Shown here: piece after piece, positions 58,574 to 64,000 of the stretch
Position numbering within the stretch: position 1 is the first letter of the stretch
Layout of the letters: each line of letters begins with the position of its first letter
Origin: Pelomonas paludis
GTDB taxonomy: Bacteria > Pseudomonadota > Gammaproteobacteria > Burkholderiales > Burkholderiaceae_C
Assembly: GCF_039872745.1 (NCBI RefSeq)
Contig: NZ_JBDPZD010000001.1
Coordinates: 806,001-870,000, forward strand
Length of the DNA stretch: 64,000 bases
Direction: 5' to 3'
Made by a program: the position numbers and the translations under genes
Notes under the pieces: model-generated
Database searches by the model: none
What the model was told of the DNA's origin: nothing
Seen by the model: only the letters and a program-made list of their open reading frames with translations

Positions 58574-59923
58574 ATGGTGCAGGCGGCCACCTCGGTCGAG
58601 CGCGACCTGCTCGAACTCTTCCGTCGCCAAGTGCCCGCCTCTATGGTGGGCAATGTCGGCGTGGGCAGCGTCACGGCCGTGGTGCTGTGGCTCAGCGGCA
58701 TGCACGACGGCGTGCCGCTGTGGTTTGGCACCGTGCTGGCCTTGGTCGCCCTGCGGACCTGGCACGCGCGCGGCATGACCGAGCGCATCGCCCATGCCGA
58801 CGCCGCCGGGCTGCGGCGCCTGCGCCTGGAGATCGCCGGCCTGATGTCTGCCACCGCGCTGACCTGGGGCCTGATGCCCTGGCTCAGCTACCACGGCGAG
58901 AACCCGCTGCTCGACTTCTTCAGCATCACCATGCTGGTGGGCATGACGGCGGGCGCCGTGCAGTCGGCCGCCGCCGTGCCGCTGGCGCTGCGCAGCTACA
59001 TCGTGCTGGGCTTCTCGCCCTTTGTCGTCAAGTCGGTCTTCATCGGCGGCACGGTCTATCTGGCGGGCGGGCTGCTCATCATCTTCACGATGCTGATCTG
59101 GCTCAGCTATGCGCGCTCGGCCTTCCGCATCGTCCACCGCACGCTGGCCGCCACGCGCGAGAACGAGGCCCTGGCCGAGGCCCTGCGCCAGGAGCGTGAC
59201 GCCGTGCGCAACGCCATGCGCGCCAAGGACCTGTTCCTGGCCGGTGTCAGCCACGACCTGCGCCAGCCCGTCCACGCCATCGCGCTCTACCTGCACGTGC
59301 TGCGCAGCCTGCGCCAGGACGAACTCTCGCCCGACGCCGTGGACCGCGCGGCCAGCCCCATCGAGACGGCCTGCCGCACCATGAGCACCCAGCTCAGTCG
59401 CTTGCTCGAACTCTCGCGCCTGGAGGCCGGCGAGGCCCGCGTCCACCGCAGCGCCTTGCCCGCCGCGCAACTGCTCGATGCGCTGCGCGCCACCTTCGCG
59501 CCCCAGGCCGAGTCCAAGGGCCTGGACCTGCGCTTCTCAGCCCCACCCGAGGTCTGGCTCGACACCGACCCGCGCCTGCTCCAGTCCATGGCCGACAACC
59601 TCGTCAGCAATGCGCTGCGCTACACCCAGGCGGGCGGCGTGCTCGTCAGCCTGCGGCGCTGGCAGGGGCGCTGGCGCCTGGCCGTGCAGGACACCGGCCC
59701 CGGCTTTGACGAGGCCCTGCTGCCCGAGATGTGCACGCCCTACCGCCGCTTTGACGACAGCCAGCGCGGCACCCAGGACGCTGGGCAGGGCCTGGGCCTG
59801 GCCCTGGTGGCGCGGCAGGCCCAGCTGCTCGGGCACGAGCTGGTGGTGCGTTCGCGGCCCGGGCGGGGCAGCAGCTTCAGCCTGCTGATCCCGGCGGCGG
59901 CGCCAGGCGCGCTGAACGGCTGA
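58574..59923 (+). CDS. Membrane histidine kinase of the NarL-type system
   Basis: A 449-residue sensor kinase. Residues 20-185 hold about six membrane helices (a 5-7TM-like sensor without a large periplasmic loop). A coiled coil follows, then the H-box GVSHDLRQPVHAIALYLHVL with the phospho-His at 227, the N-box MADNLVSNALRYTQ, and G-boxes DTGPGF and GQGLGLALVARQA. This HisKA-type (RQPVHA) kinase would phosphorylate one or both NarL-type regulators nearby. Coiled-coil signalling and membrane sensing suggest it detects a membrane or redox state; the input is unknown. Confidence 0.9.
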   Translation: MVQAATSVERDLLELFRRQVPASMVGNVGVGSVTAVVLWLSGMHDGVPLWFGTVLALVALRTWHARGMTERIAHADAAGLRRLRLEIAGLMSATALTWGLMPWLSYHGENPLLDFFSITMLVGMTAGAVQSAAAVPLALRSYIVLGFSPFVVKSVFIGGTVYLAGGLLIIFTMLIWLSYARSAFRIVHRTLAATRENEALAEALRQERDAVRNAMRAKDLFLAGVSHDLRQPVHAIALYLHVLRSLRQDELSPDAVDRAASPIETACRTMSTQLSRLLELSRLEAGEARVHRSALPAAQLLDALRATFAPQAESKGLDLRFSAPPEVWLDTDPRLLQSMADNLVSNALRYTQAGGVLVSLRRWQGRWRLAVQDTGPGFDEALLPEMCTPYRRFDDSQRGTQDAGQGLGLALVARQAQLLGHELVVRSRPGRGSSFSLLIPAAAPGALNG

Positions 59924-59929
59924 GCGGGA

Positions 59930-61240
59930 TCAGCGCGGCGCCTCGCTCAAGCTGCCAAGAAAGCTCACCAGGTCGGTGATCTCGGCCTCGGTCAGTTCGA
60001 TGGGCGGGCGCTCGGCATGCTGAGGCTTGGCGCCGCCGGGATGCCGGTGTGTCAGCTCCGAGTGCCCCACGGCCGCATGCGGCGCGGCCACGTAGTGCCG
60101 CACCACCTGCTCCAGCGTCGCCAGCTGGCCGGCGTGCATATAGGGCGGTCGGTCGGCCACGCCGCGCAGCCCTGGGGTCTTGAATGCGCCTTCCAGCGTC
60201 GGGTCGTCGGTGACCATGAAGCGCAGCTCCTGGCACTGCTCGGGCCGCGCGTCACTGAAGGGGCCGAGGCAGTTGAACTCGTCGTCGCGCAACTTGGCGG
60301 TCGCGGCCGCGCGGCCACGGTCGGGGCGGGCCGCGTCGCGCGGCGGGATGCCGGTGTTGTGGAACTGCTGGTCGCTGAGCAGCGGCCCCTGGTGGCAGCT
60401 CACGCACTGCGCCTTGCCAATGAAGAGGCGCAGGCCGCGGGCCTCGTCGGCGCGCAGCAGGCCACCGGCCGCGCGGTCGCCGCGCAGCGTGGCGTCGATG
60501 TAGGCGTCCAGCCGCGTCGGCGCGTGAGTCAGCGATTTCTCATAGGCCGCAATGGCCTTGCCGACGTTGGCAAACACGCGTGACACCTCGCCGCGCCGGC
60601 GCGGGTCCATGGCGGCCCACGCCGCCTGCTCGGCCTCGTTGCCCTTGGGGCTGGCGTCGCGTGGCAGCCCCTCCAAGCGCGGCAGCGCACCGAAGAGCGC
60701 CGCGTAGTCCGCCGCGTAGTGCTCGGCCACCAGATGCGCGACGCGCGTGCGCGTGGTGCCGTGCTCCACCGCGTCTTCGAGCGGGCCGAGTGCTTGCGCC
60801 CACAGGCTGTCTTTGCGGCCATCCCAGAACAGCCAGGTGGCGTGCCCGGCGCCAACGATGGGCATCGCGCGCCGCGAGCCCGTGCCGACTCCGCGGCTGA
60901 CCGGCAGGCCGTCCTGGAAGTGCCGCGCCGGGTCGTGGCAGCTCGCGCACGAGACGGCGCCGTTGCGGCTGAGGCGCTTGTCCTCGAAGAGGCGTTGCCC
61001 CAGTGCCAGGGCGGCTGGTTGGCGCTCCACGGCGTTGGACGGATCCACCGGCAGCGGCGGCAGCTGCTTGAGGCTGAGCGAGGCGAGCACGGCCTGCTCC
61101 TCGGTGCTCCAGCGCACCAGGCCCGCCGCAGGTGTTGCCGGTGCAGCCTCACCGGCTTCGCTCAGCGTCACGGTCAGCGCGGCGCACATGGCGGCAGCGA
61201 CGGTGCCAAGCATCCAGATCGATGATGGGACTCTGAACAT
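59930..61240 (-). CDS. Di-haem cytochrome c peroxidase (CcpA/MauG family)
   Basis: A 436-residue periplasmic peroxidase with two haem c sites: CASCH (Cys98, Cys101, His102) and CVSCH (Cys279, Cys282, His283). The signal peptide covers residues 1-30. KLSRNG-like RLSRNGAVSCASCHDP and FHNTGIPPRDA are family marks. It reduces hydrogen peroxide or, like MauG, oxidises a protein partner. It is preceded on the same strand by a FixH/YtkA-like lipoprotein (30 bases). Expression of such enzymes is often linked to oxidative stress. Confidence 0.9.
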   Translation of the reverse strand: MFRVPSSIWMLGTVAAAMCAALTVTLSEAGEAAPATPAAGLVRWSTEEQAVLASLSLKQLPPLPVDPSNAVERQPAALALGQRLFEDKRLSRNGAVSCASCHDPARHFQDGLPVSRGVGTGSRRAMPIVGAGHATWLFWDGRKDSLWAQALGPLEDAVEHGTTRTRVAHLVAEHYAADYAALFGALPRLEGLPRDASPKGNEAEQAAWAAMDPRRRGEVSRVFANVGKAIAAYEKSLTHAPTRLDAYIDATLRGDRAAGGLLRADEARGLRLFIGKAQCVSCHQGPLLSDQQFHNTGIPPRDAARPDRGRAAATAKLRDDEFNCLGPFSDARPEQCQELRFMVTDDPTLEGAFKTPGLRGVADRPPYMHAGQLATLEQVVRHYVAAPHAAVGHSELTHRHPGGAKPQHAERPPIELTEAEITDLVSFLGSLSEAPR

Positions 61241-61269
61241 CTGTGTCTCCCGGGGCAGCGACGCTGGCT

Positions 61270-61707
61270 TCAGCGGCCAGCGCTGGGCTCGGCGACGACG
61301 GTGTTGAAGCTCACGCGATCGGTTCCCGCAGCGCCGTCGATGGCGAGCTTGATCTCCCACCAGCCGGTCATGCTCCATTTCATGCCCTCGATCAGGTAGG
61401 TGCCGTCGGCGAGCTCGCGCGTCACTTGCGGGCGGGTCGGCAGGCCGTGGCCGTGCTGCGGCATGCCGCCATCCACCTTGATGCGGGCCTGCGTCACCGG
61501 CGTGCCGGCCGGGGTGGCGAGCTTCACTTGCCAGGTGTGCAGTTGGTTGATGGCGGGCGGCTGTGCCGGGGGCAGCAAGGTGACGAGGTATTTGCTCTCG
61601 GCGCTCGTGCGCGTGAGCGCGAGGTCGAGGTCTTTGGGCGGGGACATGCAGCCGGTGATGGCGGCCAGCGCGGTGATCGACAGGGCGAAGGTGAAGAAGC
61701 GGTTCAT
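61270..61707 (-). CDS. FixH/YtkA-like lipoprotein
   Basis: A 145-residue lipoprotein: lipobox ITGC (Cys20, followed by Met) and a single beta-sandwich FixH/YtkA-like domain, with HTWQVKLATPAGTPVTQARIKVDGGMPQHGHGLP (the Met/His cluster GMPQHGHG, probably copper-binding) and GMKWSMTGWWEIKLAI. This domain occurs in copper-binding and haem-copper oxidase assembly proteins. Co-transcription with the peroxidase suggests a periplasmic role in delivering metal or protecting haem; this is inference. Confidence 0.72.
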   Translation of the reverse strand: MNRFFTFALSITALAAITGCMSPPKDLDLALTRTSAESKYLVTLLPPAQPPAINQLHTWQVKLATPAGTPVTQARIKVDGGMPQHGHGLPTRPQVTRELADGTYLIEGMKWSMTGWWEIKLAIDGAAGTDRVSFNTVVAEPSAGR

Positions 61708-61840
61708 GAGAGCCTCCAGGCAATCGGGTGTTTCAGTGGGTGTGGCCACTGCCCTTTGTGGGCGGCGGACCAGACGCACTGTCCGAGGCTGGAGGCTGCG
61801 GAGCCAGCGAGGCGCGATGAGTGGGGCTTGGACGTCCGGC

Positions 61841-61876
61841 AGCGGTCGATCTCGTCGACCGACTGGTCGGACCGCT
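61841..61876. promoter_or_regulatory. Nested palindromes upstream of the peroxidase operon
   Basis: AGCGGTC (61841-61847) pairs with GACCGCT (61870-61876); inside them CGGTCGA pairs with TCGACCG (61843-61849 and 61855-61861), and CCGACTGGTCGG (61859-61870) is another palindrome. It lies 134 bases upstream of the lipoprotein start and 22 bases after the stop of the LytTR gene. A regulator-binding site for the peroxidase operon or a terminator without U-tract are both possible. Confidence 0.35.
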
Positions 61877-61897
61877 AGGCGCGCCTGCCGGCGCCGC

Positions 61898-62704
61898 TCA
61901 CATCGGCCGGAACAGATGCCCGAAGGCGCGGCTGACCTTGATGGGCCGCTGCAGGCCGCGCACCGCGAGGCTGTAGTGGCCGTTCTCGTCGCGCGTGGCG
62001 CTGAGGATGGCGCTCGCGTTGACGAGCACGCTGCGGTGCACCTGGAGGAAGTCGGTCGAGTCGATGCGCGCCACCAGCTCGCGCAGGCTCATGCGCACCA
62101 GGGCCTCGCCGGTTGGCGTCACGACGTTGACGTACTTCTCGGTCGCCTCGAAGCAGACCACCTCGGCCACCGGGATCATGCGCACGGTGTTGCCAACGCC
62201 GGCCCGGATCACCTTGATGCGCTCGCCAGGCTCGACGCTGGGTGCCGTGATGGATTGCATCTGCTGCACCAGCGCGGCCCGGTCACCGGCCTCAGGCGCT
62301 GCGCGGCGGCCAGCCAGCCGGGCTTTGAGCCGCGCCACGGTCTGCTGCAGCCGTTCGGCCGTGGCGGGCTTGAGCAGGTAGTCCACCGCCGCGCGCTCAA
62401 AGGCCGCCACCGCGAACTCATCAAACGCGGTGACAAACACGAAGAGCGGCTCAGGCTGCCCATCGGGCCACTCGTCCACCACGGCCGCTGCCACCTCCAG
62501 GCCGTTGCGGCCCGGCATCTTGATGTCCAGGAAGACGATGTCGGGGGCCTGGGCCAGCACCAGCTCGGTGGCTTGCAAGCCGTCTTGGGCAACGCCGGCG
62601 ATGCGCAGCTCGGGCCAGGCCTGCTCCAGCAGTCGCGCCAGCGTGCGGGCGAGCACCGGCTCGTCCTCGGCGAGCACGGCGGATGGCGAGCGGTTGGTGG
62701 TCAT
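61898..62704 (-). CDS. LytTR-type response regulator
   Basis: A 268-residue regulator: receiver domain residues 8-125 (AEDEPVLARTLARLLEQ, phospho-Asp in IVFLDIKMPGRNG, Thr in FVTAFDEFAVAAFE, Lys in YLLKPATAERL) and a C-terminal LytTR DNA-binding domain (EVVCFEATEKYVNVVTPTGEALVRMSL, DFLQVHRSVLVNASAI). It is similar to AlgR and LytR-type factors that control envelope or peroxide genes. Its start overlaps the kinase stop by four bases (ATGA). The peroxidase operon next to it is a natural candidate target. Confidence 0.92.
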   Translation of the reverse strand: MTTNRSPSAVLAEDEPVLARTLARLLEQAWPELRIAGVAQDGLQATELVLAQAPDIVFLDIKMPGRNGLEVAAAVVDEWPDGQPEPLFVFVTAFDEFAVAAFERAAVDYLLKPATAERLQQTVARLKARLAGRRAAPEAGDRAALVQQMQSITAPSVEPGERIKVIRAGVGNTVRMIPVAEVVCFEATEKYVNVVTPTGEALVRMSLRELVARIDSTDFLQVHRSVLVNASAILSATRDENGHYSLAVRGLQRPIKVSRAFGHLFRPM

Positions 62705-63798
62705 GGTGGTTCCTGGGGGAGGTGATGAGGCAACAGCACGAGGGCGCGCAGGCCCTTGGGGTCTCGCGGCTCGAGCGTGAGCGAGGCGGCGGGTCCGTAG
62801 ACCGCCTGCAGCCGCTCGCGCACGTGGCGCAGGCCGTAGCTCGACGGCTCAGTCGTGTGGCCGCTGCCGGCGGCCTCGTCATCCAAGGCCTGCAGGCCCA
62901 GGCCGTCGTCCTCGATGCAAATCTCGACGCCGGCCTCGACCTGGCGGGCCACGATGTCAATGCGCCCGGCACCCACCTTGGGCTCCAGCCCGTGCTTGAT
63001 GGCGTTCTCTGCCAGCGGCTGCAGCAGCATGGGCGGCACGGGGGTGTTTTCCAGCGCGGCCGGCAGGTCCAGCTGCCATGCCAGGCGGGGGCCCATGCGC
63101 AGCGACATGATCTCCAGGTAGGCCCGCAGCTGCGCGAACTCGCGGCCCAGCGGCACCGACTCGGTCCGCGATGCCGCCAGCGTGGCGCGCAGGTAGGCGA
63201 TGAGGCGGTCGATCATGGTCTCGGCGCGGTCCACGTCCTCCCGCACCAGGCCGCGCAGGTTGGCCAGGGTGTTGAACAGCATGTGCGGCTCCAGCTGCGT
63301 GCGCAGCAGCCGCAGCTGGGCCTCGACGGCCAGCCGCTGGGCCTCGGCGCGCGTGGCGGCCTCGTGCGCCAGGTGCTCGCGTATGGCGAAGTGGCGCAGC
63401 CCCAGCCCTCCCACCAGCACGGTGAAGAGCAGCGGTACGAGGCTGACCTGGTGGAAGCCCACCATGCGCAGCGGCTCGCCCAGCAGCAAGAAGGCGATCT
63501 GGTGGCCGAGCAGGTAGCCGACCGGGATGGCGATCGCGCCGGTGAGCAGCCAGCGCGTGCCTGCACCCAGGCGCTCCAGCCGGCGCTGGCGCCGCAGCAG
63601 CACCACGCAGACCGCCATCGTCAGGCCCACGCATTCAGAGAAGACCAGCAGGCGCGCGAAGGTGTCGAGGCCAGGCACGACCACGAACAAGAGCGCGGCC
63701 GCCACCGCCCACACCACCGCCGAGGCGGAGACCAGCTGCAGGGCGCCCTTGCGGGTGTTGGCCCACAGCGCGCTGCGGGACGTCGATGACAGGTACAT
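62701..63798 (-). CDS. LytS/AlgZ-type membrane sensor histidine kinase
   Basis: A 365-residue kinase of the His_kinase/HATPase (LytS-YehU) group. Four membrane helices occupy residues 20-135; after a linker, the H-box LRTQLEPHMLFNTLANLRGL (normally ..NPHFLFN..) carries the His and the Asn/Phe pair. The catalytic domain holds PPMLLQPLAENAIKHGLEPK and DDGLGLQ. The family normally has NPHFLFN; here Asn-Pro is Glu-Pro and Phe is Met, a mild variation. It is coupled to the LytTR regulator by a four-base overlap. Confidence 0.9.
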   Translation of the reverse strand: MYLSSTSRSALWANTRKGALQLVSASAVVWAVAAALLFVVVPGLDTFARLLVFSECVGLTMAVCVVLLRRQRRLERLGAGTRWLLTGAIAIPVGYLLGHQIAFLLLGEPLRMVGFHQVSLVPLLFTVLVGGLGLRHFAIREHLAHEAATRAEAQRLAVEAQLRLLRTQLEPHMLFNTLANLRGLVREDVDRAETMIDRLIAYLRATLAASRTESVPLGREFAQLRAYLEIMSLRMGPRLAWQLDLPAALENTPVPPMLLQPLAENAIKHGLEPKVGAGRIDIVARQVEAGVEICIEDDGLGLQALDDEAAGSGHTTEPSSYGLRHVRERLQAVYGPAASLTLEPRDPKGLRALVLLPHHLPQEPP

Positions 63799-63883
63799 GG
63801 CGCTCGCGCGGCTGCGGGGGAGTGAGGTGGTGGGGTGCGATCGACTGTAGGGCCGGCAATGAGCAGCGCCAAGCTGGCTGCCG

Positions 63884-64000
63884 CTACAGGCTGGTGCCGA
63901 GCGCCATCACGGCGCCGACGCCGAGTCCATAGGGCAGGTGCGAGACCAGGCTGGCCAGCAGCGCGTTCGACCCGGGCGGCCCGCGCCGGCCAAACCGGCC
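63884..64000 (-). CDS. C-terminus of an unknown membrane protein (partial)
   Basis: The last 38 codons plus TAG of a gene whose start lies beyond the window. The visible end is hydrophobic and Gly-rich (SLVSHLPYGLGVGAVMALGTSL), consistent with the last helix of a small membrane protein. Nothing more can be said. It is transcribed towards the LytS-type kinase and could be upstream in the same operon, 85 bases away. Confidence 0.45.
   Translation of the reverse strand, partial: GRFGRRGPPGSNALLASLVSHLPYGLGVGAVMALGTSL

Overview
The window is high-GC DNA, almost fully coding, and reads as the chromosome of a Betaproteobacterium of the order Burkholderiales, probably in the Rubrivivax/Leptothrix/Ideonella/Inhella neighbourhood. 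The evidence is protein style: gshA of the short proteobacterial type, TctA/TctB, two PEP-CTERM proteins, a TorF-glnK-amtB cluster, UbiA/UbiC and a Gly-rich RRM protein. Genus cannot be decided from the sequence alone. No rRNA, tRNA, CRISPR array, phage module or intact insertion sequence was seen.

Layout. 1-6.3 kb: a catabolic operon (sugar ABC permease, binding protein, lactonase, Zn-dehydrogenase, mannitol-dehydrogenase-type reductase, sugar mutarotase, altronate dehydratase). Its enzyme set fits conversion of L-galactose or a close relative via tagaturonate and altronate to 2-keto-3-deoxygluconate. 6.3-10.6 kb: a leftward operon of a small membrane protein, a trypsin-like protease, ComM and a PPOX-fold protein. 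10.6-13.8 kb: a nested-palindrome mobile-type element, then a sigma-54 promoter with NtrC-like sites driving a TorF-type porin, glnK and amtB. 13.9-19.1 kb: gshA, kup and an AmpG-like MFS transporter. 19.2-23.8 kb: an envelope lipoprotein cluster containing lpoB, ycfL, a COG3014-type lipoprotein, a truncated lpoB paralogue and a CsgG-like protein.

23.8-25.2 kb is the most foreign stretch: a second palindromic repeat, then two small orphan immunity-type genes (SUKH and DUF7832), each followed by a degenerate attC-like palindrome. It looks like the remnant of an integron cassette array. 25.2-36.3 kb: class II glutamine amidotransferase, gshB, a DUF885 hydrolase, a PEP-CTERM protein, a prolyl oligopeptidase, glutathione-dependent formaldehyde dehydrogenase, a DUF2145 protein with a probable permuted papain-like Cys/His pair, a GST and ubiA. 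36.3-43 kb: Gfo/Idh/MocA oxidoreductase, HPP-CBS protein, an AP2-like small protein, ubiC, a GMC oxidoreductase, MarC and an RRM protein.

43-54 kb: a DUF5916 outer-membrane protein preceded by an eight-codon leader peptide with a near-perfect Shine-Dalgarno and a hairpin; another PEP-CTERM protein; the kdsD-kdsC-lptC-SDR lipopolysaccharide operon, without lptA/lptB behind it; a PAP2 phosphatase and an OpgB/LtaS-like phosphotransferase; and an FGGY kinase. 54-64 kb: tctB-tctA without tctC, an orphan solute-binding protein, two NarL-type response regulators around a six-TM histidine kinase, a di-haem peroxidase with a FixH/YtkA-like lipoprotein, and a LytTR/LytS-type two-component pair. The window ends inside a gene on the minus strand.
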